Source: Mansonella perstans (lineage: Eukaryota > Nematoda > Chromadorea > Rhabditida > Onchocercidae). Taken from it: a DNA stretch of 64,000 nucleotides. The notes under the pieces were generated by a model. The model was not told the DNA's origin and did not search any database. It worked only from the letters and a program-made list of their open reading frames with translations. Position 1 is the stretch's first letter. Every line of letters starts with the position of its first letter. Where the stretch lies: NCBI GenBank assembly GCA_037074765.1, contig JBAMDO010000019.1, positions 62,001 to 126,000 of the forward strand, in the 5' to 3' direction. Shown here piece after piece: positions 50,763 to 62,684 of this stretch. The position numbers and the translations under genes are program-made.

Positions 50763-53700
50763 TTGTTTACGGTAAAATCGTTCCGTTGTTTTTTAGAGTT
50801 GTCTAAAACTAGTATCATTAATAAACCTCGTCAGTGAAAATGAATTTGCAAGTTGTTTATTGGTTATGAGAGAGATAAATGAGTTAAGGTTTCACACTTA
50901 CTTGAACTGACTGCAAATAAAAACAACTAAACTTTCATAAAATAGAAATAGACTTCCAAATTTTCAATTCGTTGGACAAACACATTTCAAATAAAATTGA
51001 ACTTCTAAAAATTTTGAAAATAAAATACAAAAGTTGGAGCTGATAGTGAACGTTATATATTACGACTATTTATGTTTGAATAGTAGATGAAGAAAATGCT
51101 TATATAAAATAAATTTAACAATTAGAATGGACATGTCATCGGAATCGATCAAAAAAAACTTTCGAACGGGCAAACTTGCCAGAAAAGAAGATTTAGAACA
51201 AACCGACTGAAATAGGAAACAAAACAACCGTCTACTGATTCACATCGATTTTGTTGTCAAAAAATTTTCATATTCAAATTATTTACGATTTTATGTAAGA
51301 CCTGAAAATTTCTTATAATTCTTTTCATCTTTCAAACAATTTTCAATAGCAACAATTTTCCTGATGAAAAATATGACTGAAACAAACAATTGTTTGGGAA
51401 AACATGATTTTAATCTGCGATGAATCTTCGCACAGAATCGATGTCATTGAAAAAAACTTCATTTTAATTAAAATTCATAAGGAACATCGAATGTCACATC
51501 GGTGATTACTCATAATTCTTACAGCTATGAAAACTATCCTCATCGTTTTCCATTAAAAAATGAGTCCTAGACTCGGTAAATGTTCGAGAAAATGCAAATC
51601 CTAAGAGTAAAAATTAAGCTAGATTTTCCGTATTATAGTATCAGCATGAGTTTCAGACTGTTAAATTAGAAGAATAAGGAACCCCAAGCCGAAATTGCAT
51701 TGTTGAAGAATATTAAGAACTGTATAAGCCGAACAATAAAAATTATAAACTACCGAAATATTTATATTTGTAAAAGGCAATAAAAAAGATTGAGGCTTTA
51801 GTGATATAGGATATATTAGACTGTTCGATTTCGGATTTAAATTCATCCGAAAATATGTTTGTTTGGAACCAAAGTTGTTGAGATCTTACTGTCGACAGCT
51901 GCGTATCAATTACTGATTAGTTAAATGTTCGTCTATTTGCAAACCATTTTTAAGTTTTGGAATTTATATTTTTGCGATGTGTTTTTGAAACTGTAAAAAT
52001 TTTCTGTGAATATTCAAAATAACTTTTGGTTTATCGATTGAAATGAAGAAGTAGTATTCTATAATGATGTAAGGATTTATTAAGATTTAGGTTCATTTAA
52101 TCAATTTGAAAATTTCTGCATCCATAATTCTCATGAAAGGACAGGTCATACATTTAAAATTCTAATCAAATATATTATTCCCCGAAGAATAATTATTAAC
52201 AATAGCGTAGATGTAAAAAAATTAAGTTAATCAAGTATTGCGAAACATCAAATTCCATTTCAAATTGCACTACTGTAAAAATTACATGCATAGAGCAGAA
52301 CTGCGGAACATGAGAATGAGTGGCGAAATCTGGAAATTAAGGAGAACCAAAAAATCTTTACAACAAAAATTTTTCTGTCCGGCTAGCATTTCAGATGATT
52401 CTCCAACATAAAAAAAAAAGATTTGAACAATGTTGAGTACCAAATTCGGGATATTACGTATTCTTGATTACAGATTCAACTTTTTGTTAGTAAATTAGAC
52501 TAGAAATGGAAAAGTTGAAATGAATGAATATAAAACAAAATAAAGAGGTTTTTTGTCAGAATGTTCAAACTCTCTTCTATCGATTTTACTACTACTTATA
52601 AACTTGCTAGCACTGATCGTATTACATAGTTTTCTCAAAAAATTTCTTTTGTTCACTACTGATAGAAAACATATACAGAAGGGACAATGTGATTAAGTTG
52701 TTAAAGGAACAGGTCATCCTGAAATAAATCGCAAAAAGGATGCTGCATTTCTCTAATACGAAATTTTTCTAAAATAAAAATAACTATCGAGAACTATAAC
52801 AACTGAGCAATGAGTTAATTAAATTCGTTTCATCTGAGTCATCCAATAAAGATCTTCAGCAGTGACTGGAAACAACAAAGTTCAAGAGCCAGTCAGTAGC
52901 AGCTGTAGAATTTAAACATTTATAGTATCATGAAACAATTGCTGAAAAAAGAGGTACTGTTAAATCAAAAATGAGTAGATGATTTTATGCCCATTGGACA
53001 ATCATTTAACATTGAAATGTTGCTTCATTAACTTGTTGGCTTTAGCTACTTTATTAATTGAATGATTAGAATATCGATACATGTTATGATGACGTCGTAG
53101 CAATGGCAGAATTTGTTAAGACGACCTGATTTGTTATTACATAATGCAAACTTTGACCTGGCGACTTTGCAAAGAATTCGTTCATTTTTCAGTTCTTGAC
53201 AACCAAAAAGGACACTGAAGTAAAAATTTCATATAATGTTTGAATTTTCTTTCTTTAAAAATATTAAAAATTTATCAGTTGTGGAGATGAATGAAGAAGA
53301 AGCAAGATGCCTTAAAGAATGTTTGAAATCGATTGTGAAGTTCGAAAGATCCTTCACTTTCTAGTTTGGAAATTTCGAAAAGATTTACTCTGCTTAACGA
53401 ATGCTCTTTTGCCAAGTGCGAATGATGGACTGATTAGAAAATTAAATTATTTAGTTTGAACCATGGTAGAGTTCAAATCAGAATTTAAATTTGCATTTTA
53501 CAAAAATTTTTTGTTGCAAATTTGAAAAAATTTCCGAGGATTACTGAAATTATAAATTCAGTTAATTTTAATATTATATTCAACTCGATGCTTTCCAAAT
53601 ATGTAAAAAACCTGAATCGGGATATTTTGCACCAAAAACGTAGTCCTGTTGATCAACACCGATTTTATCATTATACAGCTTTATCGCATCGACTTTTTTG

Positions 53701-54496
53701 AAGGTAGCTTTAATTCAAAATAGAACCTGAACCTGAATTTTTGTCATCATTACCTACTTCGTCCAATTTAAGAAATTTTGATTTCTTAGAAGCCACTCAG
53801 ATCTTTTCAATAGTTAGTCTTGACTTATAACTTTCGAAAGAATCATTGGAAACAGTTTTTGCATTTCAATTTTATTTTCAGCCCGCAGTTGGAAACTTTT
53901 CACTGTAATGAAAAATATCATGAATTATTCAGATCTGATCAAATAAAATTTTAAAATATTTTAGTTTGAAACCACACGTTGAGTTTAAGTTTTTTAAAAT
54001 TGTTTTGATCCTTCTATATTATAGAGTTTGAAAATCAACTTGATTGCTTGAAAAAAGCATCGCCAGGTGTCGACAGAAGTAAGTTTAGCACTTTTTATTT
54101 TGATGGTATGCTGATTACTTATTACTCAATTGAAGCAGTAGTTTGAATAAAATAATTCTCAGTATAATCACTTCAATACAAATTTATTCCCATAATTTCT
54201 CAAAATGAGAAGAAGGGAAATATAAAATTTAAAATCATAGGAATCTGAAAAATATTTCAGCAAATTCATAATCCTATCGTTCTTCTATAGCACTGCCCAA
54301 GAAAATATAAACAAGACGGAAATTTGATTGACAATCACACATCACATCATCATTTCAATAAACGATGTGTGTTCAACAATGACAAAGCGGGAAACAATGA
54401 AAATCAAATCAAAATTCATTGCATGCTGGAAGTTGATCTTTCTTTATATTTCACCGTTTTATTCTTTTTTGTGCTTATAAAGTTGGAACAAACAAA
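50763..54496. other. intergenic, no feature seen
   Basis: About 3.7 kb of AT-rich DNA between the proposed ferlin start and the collagen stop. I looked here for an N-terminal C2A exon of the ferlin and for a separate gene and found neither. Short hydrophobic open frames such as 51661-51846 (-) appear to be chance. Confidence 0.5.
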
Positions 54497-56912
54497 TCAA
54501 TGCAATCGACTGTAATATTCGGTAGATCGGGGCGGACAAGGGCAGTAGGCGGCGTCATTTCCAGAGAGACCTTGTTTACCAGCTGGTCCTGGAAGTCCAT
54601 TTGTGCCCAATCGGCCCGGCATACCAGTGCGTCCTGGTGGTCCTACTGGTCCTGGTATTCCATCACTTCCCTTTTGTCCATCTGGCCCAGGTTCTCCAAC
54701 AGGTCCTGGTATGCCTGGTTTTCCTTTTGGTCCCGGGCTTCCTTTACCACTCAACCCATCTTGGCCTGGTGGACCAGGCATTCCAACAGTACCAGCTGGT
54801 CCTGGTAGACCAGCATCACCACTCGGTCCTGGTCGTCCTGGGAGTCCAATTTTGCCCACAGGTCCTGGTTGTCCCGGAATTCCATCTGGACCTTTACAGC
54901 CTTGCGGTCCATCTGGTCCAGGTAAACCAAAAGGGCCAGCCGGACATTTGATGCAAGATATATCTTGCGGCGGACAAGTAACTAGTGGATAAGTCACCCT
55001 GTTGTCTTCGCCGGGTATTCCAGGTGAACCCGGCTCTGAAAAAGTGATTGCTGAACCGGATATGATAAAAAAATCACTTTGTTTCTTTTTGATAAATCCA
55101 AGGTATTTCCTGAAGAATAGTGAAGAAAAACATAAACATACGTCCTGGCTGACCCGGTGGACCAGGAATTCCTGGAGGTCCGACGGGACAAACTATTTCC
55201 GGTACTTCACATAAACAATAAGCTGGTAAGTTGGAAAACTGTTGACGTCTTCGTCGAATTATACTGCTGAATGGATTATCGTGTGGTCGGCTCGGACTGA
55301 GGCTGATCCGTATATCCATCATTTCGGACCAAGCTGAATCGATTTCGACTCGGAAAATCTGCATATTAAAAGAATTATCAGAATTTTTTGTAATAGTGAG
55401 AGTTCAGGCATAAGCATAATATTAAATGTCATCCAAATATTTTGCTATTTTTAAAAATGAAGTCTTTAATTAAAAGTAATTAATGATCAAAGTGTTGTGT
55501 CATAATGTTTACATTTCTATTTACTTGCATGAAAAAATAGTGTTGTAGGGAAAAACTATTCATAATAAGAAAATTCCACTGCAATGTAATTAAAACAAGC
55601 AATATTTGTTAGTTCGAGAAATGAGTTCTAAAATTCAAAAAATCAGAACTGAATAGCAAAAATAGTAATTCTATTATCATTACAGCTGAGAATCAAATAA
55701 GTTATATCAAAAATGCCGTGAAATAATGATGAAATTGACTCTAAAGAAAGTTATCATATGTCTATGAAGTTAATCTGTTAAACTAAACATACCTCTCAAT
55801 GTCATTAATGATTAGATCTCTGCATAAAAATGTATGAGACAATCATCAAATTACAGTTTGATAAACTTACTTCTTTCATCAAAGCAAATAAAAAAGAAGA
55901 TGCCAATCAGTTATCTCAGCAAAATTTCCTTCTCTTATTTTATGATTTCCTGTTAATTTGTTAAACTTTTTGAGATTCAGAAAAATATTTTTTGAAATGG
56001 CTGTAAGCATTATTGCTTGGAAAACAATTAATAGGGACTTTTTAAAGAGGATTTCAAAGAGCTGGGAAAGCGTCAAATTTGAAAAGCAATTTATGAGAAA
56101 ACAAAGAAAATGAAAATTTAGTTAGAAAAAAGGAATAAAGCAAGGAAATAAGCCATCAGAACGAAGTTTTCAAAAAAACATCTAAAGGCATTTTTTGACA
56201 CAAAAAGTGAACAATAGTTTTTTATTATTTTTTTGAATAGAAGAATCAGTTTTCTAAAATAAAAAATAACTCGTCTAGTATTAAGACCCCGAAAAGTTGA
56301 AAAGTAATTCTTTCAGGATTAAAAGCCAGAAAAGTCGTTTTGATTACCATATCAGTCATCTATTTGACTCCCATTAATGCTAAATTAGGAAACTCAGCAA
56401 CTTCAATGGTAATGGTACCTTCAATTAATCAACAAGCCTACAAGAGGCAAAATGGAACAAAAGTATTTAATAAACATTATCACTGAACAATTTGCAGTCA
56501 TAAACTGGTTTTAAAAACAAAAGGTGAAATACTTTAAATTCTAGAATTTATAAGATTTCTTTGTATGCCTTATCAATTAGCATTTCATTATCAGATTTCG
56601 TAGACTTCAATTAACTCTCATAGATTGCCTTATCTCTCCCTCAACATCAATGCCATCTATTCCACAACGTCCAAGTGTAGGATTAGTGCCTCAAATTCTT
56701 CATGCTCATAAGTGTTTAATCTTTCAATATTGAGTTTATCCCTTAGACATTCGGGAAAATCGTGATTGTACACATACCTGCACTTCATTCAACACTTCAT
56801 CGTTGATTTCCTTTATCACTCTGTATGCAGAAGGAATCACAACCAAATATGCAATGATTGTAAGTGCACTACAGCCAGATGCAATTACTATCACAATTTT
56901 TGTTTCTTGCAT
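54497..56912 (-). CDS. cuticle collagen
   Basis: Structural protein of the nematode cuticle. Three exons join to 891 nt (296 aa plus stop): 56778-56912, 55142-55358, 54497-55035. Exon 1 gives a short N-terminus and hydrophobic segment ([20 protein letters not shown]). Exon 2 holds the N-terminal domain with a subtilisin-type cleavage site (IIRRRRQQ), a cysteine cluster ([10 protein letters not shown]) and the first Gly-X-Y triplets. Exon 3 has a second cysteine cluster ([11 protein letters not shown]) and the main Gly-X-Y region, with one small interruption (GLSGKGSPG), ending with a CPCPP cluster and a short tail. The Gly-X-Y phase is preserved across the exon 2/3 junction, which supports the splice. 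Size and plan are standard for the family. The plus-strand proline/glycine-rich frames over it are shadows. I cannot assign an ortholog. Confidence 0.96.
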
Positions 56913-57492
56913 TTTGCAAAATGAAAAGGATTATAGGAAATGTTCTGGTCAGTATTTATACGCTCATTCGTTTTCATCTCAAAACGGGTCAGATTTCATT
57001 TTCCGCAACAGCCCTTGTAACTGCAACATTTTCAATAATAACAACACACAGAACTTTCCGTCACTGATGGCAAAGAGTCTCCGTAACTGAGATTTTAATT
57101 AATTAGACAATGGATCGTAGAACTAGTTTTCATTTCAGGAGTAGAAGAATCTACGCTACAGATAACACATTGCTCTCTCTCTGTCTCTCATTCCTTAATC
57201 AAAATTGAGATTCCATCAGCGAAAATTTAATGAACCACTTTTGGCACTTCACTTCACCAGCATCAAATATTAAAGATCTGAATTCTATATATAAAAATAA
57301 ACAATTTTATCAACCGGGATTTGATGACATGTACACGACATAAACTCACTATGTACTAAACGTTCTAATCAGTGAATGACTTCGATTTGCCATAAAACAG
57401 TACATGCTAAGTGCTAACTAAATTGCAAAACACCATGTGAAAATTGATGTTCAGTGTGATGAAACTTTTAATTTAGATTATTTGAAAGGAGA

Positions 57493-57606
57493 AACCTTCA
57501 GTATTTTCGTGAACCTTCAATATTTTCGTGAACCTTCATTATTTTCGTGAACCTTCATTATTTTCGTGAACCTTCAATATTTTCGTGAACCTTCACTATT
57601 TTCATG
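57493..57606. repeat. minisatellite, six copies of a 19-nt unit
   Basis: Unit AACCTTCAATATTTTCGTG, six tandem copies with no spacer. Variation is confined mainly to the ninth base (G, A, T, T, A, C), and the last copy has CATG for CGTG. It lies 0.6 kb upstream of the collagen start. Confidence 0.97.
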
Positions 57607-58441
57607 AGCTAACCATCTTATACAGTGTTCCCAACCCTATTTTTTTTTATCTCTTCCCCCATAAATTTTATTTATCACCAAGCGGTGGAATGTTTGGAAT
57701 ATGTAAGAATGTTATGGAATGGATTTATGAAATTTCTTCTGCAAAATTAAAAATATGCTAATGCTGAGAATTTGTGATAACAAAACTTGCTTATTGAGAA
57801 GAAATTTTTGTATAAAATTATCACGAAGTTCATTAGAAAAAGTTTTCAACATATTATAAATTTACGGCGAAGATATAATTCTTTCAAAAAATTATGCTTG
57901 CTTGATCTCAATCTTCACATAGCTGCAAAATGATATGAGGATATGTAAATTCTTAAAATTTCAAACTCTTGGAAAATAGCAAAAGTAATCATTAGATTAC
58001 TGTAGCCAGTCAGAACTGGACATAATCTTCATCTATCTAAAAATGTTTGATAATTTTTATCATTTTCACACTTCTCGGACATTGTAGAAGTTTTAAAAAC
58101 TCTATCAGTTAATCTCATTTATGAAAATCACATCAAAAGAAGCTACGTATAATTGCCAATAGCATAGATTCTATTCTACCAGTTGTAATGAATTTTTTCC
58201 TGCGGTAAAAAGTTTGACAAAAAAGTACGAGAAAATAATGCTGACCTATTAACTAACCTACTACATATTCATATTAATGCCAAATTAAGTACAAATTTTG
58301 GCAAGAAGAAATTGTTGGAACAATGTTTGTGCATATTAACCTGAGAATATAGGTGAAGCAACTAATGATCTTCATGTAAAGACTCAATTCTTTCATGCAT
58401 ACAAGTTACAATCAAACAAAGGTTATCGTCTTTGCATAAGA

Positions 58442-58567
58442 AACCAGGTTACACGTACACACTGATAACTTACAACATATAAAAACCAGGTTACACGTAC
58501 ACACTGATAACTTGCAACATATAAAAACCAGGTTACACGTACACACTGATAACTTGCAACATATATC
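58442..58567. repeat. minisatellite, three copies of a 42-nt unit
   Basis: Copies start at 58442, 58484 and 58526 and begin AACCAGGTTACACGTACACA. They are nearly identical. Because 42 is a multiple of three, the minus strand shows a three-fold 14-residue peptide repeat (CCKLSVCTCNLV core); I take this as a by-product of the repeat and not a gene. Confidence 0.97.
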
Positions 58568-59067
58568 GTTGAAAGGGGCATTTTCTGGTAAAAAGTAACA
58601 GGAATGAAGCATGAAATACTATTATAAATTATCAGTTCACAATAAATTCATTTATCAACTCATTAAATTATATATATGTCAGAGAATATAAGCAAGAATG
58701 ATTTAAATTTTGAATCTCTTTTTCGACAAAATCTCTTTTCCTCTATTTACATTACTCTCATCATTATTCACCATCATCCTTCCGTCTCTTCAAACACATA
58801 CTCTCTCATATCCTGAATAAAATTAATTCAGTGGTTTATTGTTGGTTCGAAATTAACGTTGCAATCATATCAATCTTTTATCTGGATTATTTTAAATAAA
58901 TAAAAAAAGAAATTTTTTTAATAAAAAATAGGAACTATTCGTCACTTTCGTAATAATCTTTTAATCATAGTACGTGGGAAAATGAAGGCTTGCAAGACTA
59001 TCAGGTTGCAAAGTACCATTCGAGCCCTGTCTAAAGCTCGTATCCAAATGTATAAATTTGAGATCAA

Positions 59068-61361
59068 ATGTTTCGAAGGATATGGCCTCAACAGTTGTTG
59101 CTATGTAGAAAAGCGTTACCTCTAATAATATATCCTGGTGCAAGTTCTCTTCCAAATATCACCGTTACTTTTTCAGCAGCACGATTTTTGAACTTAAATC
59201 GGTAAATATTTTAGAGCTAATTTTTCAAATTTATTTACTTAAGATTAATAAATCTTCCCGTTAGATTTTAAATATTGTAAAAAATTGATAATTTATATAT
59301 TTTGTAGCATTATGATAGCTTAGCAATTGAATCATAATGATATATTTATAAATGAAAATTTCACAAATTTTATAAGGAAATTTCCTTTACATTTATCAAA
59401 TGTATCGTATGGAAAGGGCATCAGATTTCAATTTAAAATACTCCATTTGTTATTTTTAGAAGTAATAGAATCCGCACTTCTCAATATGTTGCAAAGGTAG
59501 AAGCAAAATTGGATAAGGATCAAAATGAACCTGAAGACAAAATTGCAACTATACCAAATGCATTATGCTTATTCAGGTTTCTTTGTTTGATTTATCAACT
59601 TATCTCATTTACTATCAGTTTATTTGAACATTAAAAGTGATTATTTATCTTTTTGAAGCACTGTAAATTAATTTAGTAGTTTCCTACATTCACTTTTATC
59701 ATAATAATTGTTATTAAAGGCAACTAATTTTTTGAATTAAAGCAAGCTGTATGGAATTATAGAAATTAGTTGGTTTATCAGATTTTCAATGAGTAATTTC
59801 AGGATTGGATTAGCACCGATAGTTGGATATTTAATTGTAAAAGAATCATATATGACTGCATTAGCCTTATTTACTGTTACTGGAATAACAGACTGGGTTC
59901 GTTTTTAACTATCATTTACTCTTTTAATTCACTTCTATTTGATGAAAACATGCACTGTAACTTTGAACAAATTAACGAATTCTCGGATCTTGTAATCTGA
60001 TTCACTACTAGCAAAAAAAAAAAAAAAAATGGCACTGAAATGAGTAGCAATGAGTGATATTAAGAAAGCTAATATTAAGAAAAATTCCTATTTTGATCTC
60101 CAGTTGTTATTTGTAATGTAATTTGTCAGTCCTTAGGTGTTTCGTTTAGAGAATTAAGAATTTGTAGTGAAGATCAAAATATATGCTAGTTTTTTATAAC
60201 AATCGTTGATTGTATATTCCATTTTAGTTGGATGGCTATATTGCTCGAAACATTCGGAATCAAAGTTCAAGGATTGGTAGTGTAATTGACCCCGTGGCTG
60301 ATAAATTACTCGTTACGACAGTTTTTGTTACTCTTTCTTACGTTAAACTTATACCGTGTAATTTTTTTCTTTACTTAGTTTTAGTGACGTTAGCTCTTTT
60401 CTTAGTTTTTGTATTTCTCATTTTTAAACTATTACATTATAACATATCTTAAATTTAGTGGCTCTTACTATTCTGGTTGTTCTACGTGATGTTAGCCTAA
60501 TTATTGGTGGAGCTGTGATTAGATACAAAACAATGGCAAAACCGATAACATTGGCCCGGTATTTCAATCCATCTGTTTCACCACTTCAGGTTACACCAAC
60601 AGCTGTTAGTAAAGTTTGTATTTCTCCTTTTTTTTTTTTGTTTGAAGAAAAATTAAGTGAAAGTCATATAGATTAATTTTTTCTAATGTAGATTCTCTGT
60701 CAACTGTAGATTCTATTTTTCCTTTTTGCATTAAAATTTTCTATTTCGGACTTTCACTATTACTATCTCCTTTCTTTTTTTCATTCGAACTTTCCTATTT
60801 TTAAGATAACTGATTACTTTTAACGATTGAGAATTTACCGAATGAGAATTTAAATCTCAGTGTTTTATTTTAATTGGATAAGTTTGATTTTAAACTCCTT
60901 TCGCGTTCTGATCCAAATTTGCGAAGTATTGTTGATTTATTATGATTATTTAAGCCTGACATTACATTTACTTTTTAGCAGCAGTCTACATTTATTTTTC
61001 CAATTTCCATTATAACTTTTGTGAAAATGATTTTTAAATATGGATTTTCAATCTTTAAATTTGAACAAATTTAGGTGAATACGGCACTTCAAATGTGTGC
61101 AATCGCTGGAAGTCTAGCTGCTGTATCAGGCTTTATGAGTCATCCTTTTCTGACCTATATCTAGTGAGTTGGATTTGTCATTTAATAATGAATATTTTAA
61201 AAAAAAATTTGCTCAAGGCAAAATTTTTGTACTTTTGTCATTTACCAGTCACTTCCTTCAGATGACAAAACATTTTTAGTTTCGCTACCGCCACAGCAAC
61301 AATCTACTCTGGATTGCAGTATGCACAACTAACCAGAATGAAGTGTATAAAGAAAGAATAA
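59068..61361 (+). CDS. crls-1: cardiolipin synthase (CDP-alcohol phosphotransferase)
   Basis: Makes cardiolipin from CDP-diacylglycerol and phosphatidylglycerol in the mitochondrial inner membrane. Seven exons join to 801 nt (266 aa plus stop): 59068-59201, 59460-59576, 59803-59896, 60228-60357, 60459-60613, 61075-61163, 61280-61361. The start [19 protein letters not shown] and the stretch to about residue 60, rich in R, S and L, look like a transit peptide. [20 protein letters not shown] is the usual entry to the first helix. The catalytic CDP-alcohol phosphotransferase motif spans the exon 3/4 junction ([10 protein letters not shown] ... [10 protein letters not shown]). Further family signatures are [12 protein letters not shown] and ARYFNP. 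Several hydrophobic helices are visible. Length is slightly below the human protein (301 aa), mostly at the N-terminus. The upstream ATG at 59000 is in another frame and was not used. All introns are GT-AG. Confidence 0.95.
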
Positions 61362-62171
61362 TAGCTGAATTTATGGGTATTTTTAGTTTTTAGCTTTTCT
61401 TTTCAAGCTTTTAGTTAGTACTAAAGTTTGGACAGCAAACACTGCTTGATAAATAAATTAATTTCGACCAAACGAAATATTAGCCATATAAAATGTGAAG
61501 GAATGAGGCAGTTGTTTGTTCTTGTTAACATACAGATATTGTTTTAGTTTGTTATGAGATTTTATTGCATATTTTTTTTCGCCTAGATTTGATAACTGGC
61601 AGTAAACTACAAGTTGTAGTCTGTGACATATTTCTCTGTTAGGTTGTTCAGTGCACGTTTCTTATTATTATCAACTTTTTTTGAATTTACAGAGTTGATT
61701 GTATGAATTATCATTTAAGGTTTAATTTTCGCTGTAGAATTATTTCGTTTCAGGATTTTCGTAAGGATAAAAATTTAAAGAGAGCTAATTTTTATATAAT
61801 ATGTTATTATTTTTTAAATATCTATTGGTTCTGAAATGGTTTTTAATTAAGTCTTATTTTTATTTGATAGAATCATCTTTGTGTTTATGTTTTAAAATCA
61901 ATTATTCTTTGCCACAGTATGTCACTTTAAGATTTTACTGCACTTTGACATGATATAGAGTTGACGGTGCAGATATTTTGTTATACATTTTAAGGTGGAT
62001 CATTGTATATATGTTACTGATTTTTCTGACAGTTCATGGAATATTGCAACTATTTTTCAAAGAAATTTTTGGTGTTAATGAAGAAATAACATTCGTAAAG
62101 GAAATGAGATTAATGTTTGATTATCAGAACAATCAAAAGAAATAATAAAATAATAGTAAAAAAAGCATATT

Positions 62172-62199
62172 AAAAAGCCTCTAAACTTGAGGCTTTTAA
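62172..62199. other. short hairpin
   Basis: AAAAGCCTC at 62173-62181 pairs perfectly with GAGGCTTTT at 62189-62197 around a 7-nt loop. With one bulged A the stem extends by two pairs (TTAAAA / TTTTAA). It lies 0.8 kb past the cardiolipin synthase stop. Its role is unknown. Confidence 0.7.
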
Positions 62200-62287
62200 A
62201 AAGAATTTTTGTGATAACGCCGGGAATATGGAAGTTAGAGGTGACCGCTGAAATTCAAATTTTCATCTAATTGTCGTTTATTTAATT

Positions 62288-62336
62288 TTTCGTTTGTATT
62301 ATTTCCTTTTAATGAAAGGAAATAATACAAACGAAA
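62288..62336. other. perfect 22-bp hairpin
   Basis: Left arm 62288-62309 (TTTCGTTTGTATTATTTCC + TTT) is followed by a 5-nt loop and an exact reverse complement at 62315-62336. No mismatch in 22 pairs. It could be a short fold-back element, a structured RNA, or a small-RNA precursor, though the stem is shorter than a usual pre-miRNA. Confidence 0.85.
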
Positions 62337-62665
62337 GCAACATTTTGTATATTTTATAGTTCAGAAATTGCTGAATTTGATTCTTCTAGATTGCTGAGTT
62401 TTCTCGTGGAGAAAGCTTTTAAACATTTTACTGTTGTTTAAATTGAAAAAAAACCATAGCCTCAGGAATATTTGTTTTTGCTGCGACGGAGATCGAGATA
62501 TCAGGGCCATAGTGTTTTATGGTTTATTATCCTTGTGTTGCTGGGTAATTTATAGTTACCGTGCTTTTTTATTAATGTCCAACTTATGGGAAGTTTTCAG
62601 GAAAATGACTCGTAATTATTGAAAATAACGATTAACTGATTCACAATTGTTGAATAATTGTCATC

Positions 62666-62684
62666 CGTGTGTGTGTGTGTGTGT
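62666..62684. repeat. GT microsatellite
   Basis: An uninterrupted run of about nine GT dinucleotides. Confidence 0.95.

Larger units (their letters stand above)
56913..59067. promoter_or_regulatory. divergent intergenic region between collagen and cardiolipin synthase
   Basis: About 2.15 kb separates the two start codons, which point away from each other, so both promoters should lie here. Two minisatellites occupy part of it. No specific transcription factor site is claimed. A CT-rich stretch (CTCTCTCTCTGTCTCTC) lies at 57173-57189, about 260 nt upstream of the collagen ATG. Confidence 0.5.

Noticed and set aside
54500..54992. Plus-strand open frames up to 129 codons rich in Pro and Gly over the collagen
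   Set aside because: They are the antisense shadow of Gly-X-Y codons; the minus-strand gene has full family structure and correct splicing.
58412..58612. Minus-strand ORF with a three-fold 14-residue cysteine repeat
   Set aside because: The peptide repeat follows directly from the 42-nt minisatellite; no start context, splice site or family support.
59000..59145. ATG at 59000 as start of cardiolipin synthase
   Set aside because: That frame reaches a stop (TAA) before any donor that would join in phase; the ATG at 59068 gives a transit-like N-terminus and exact phase into exon 2.
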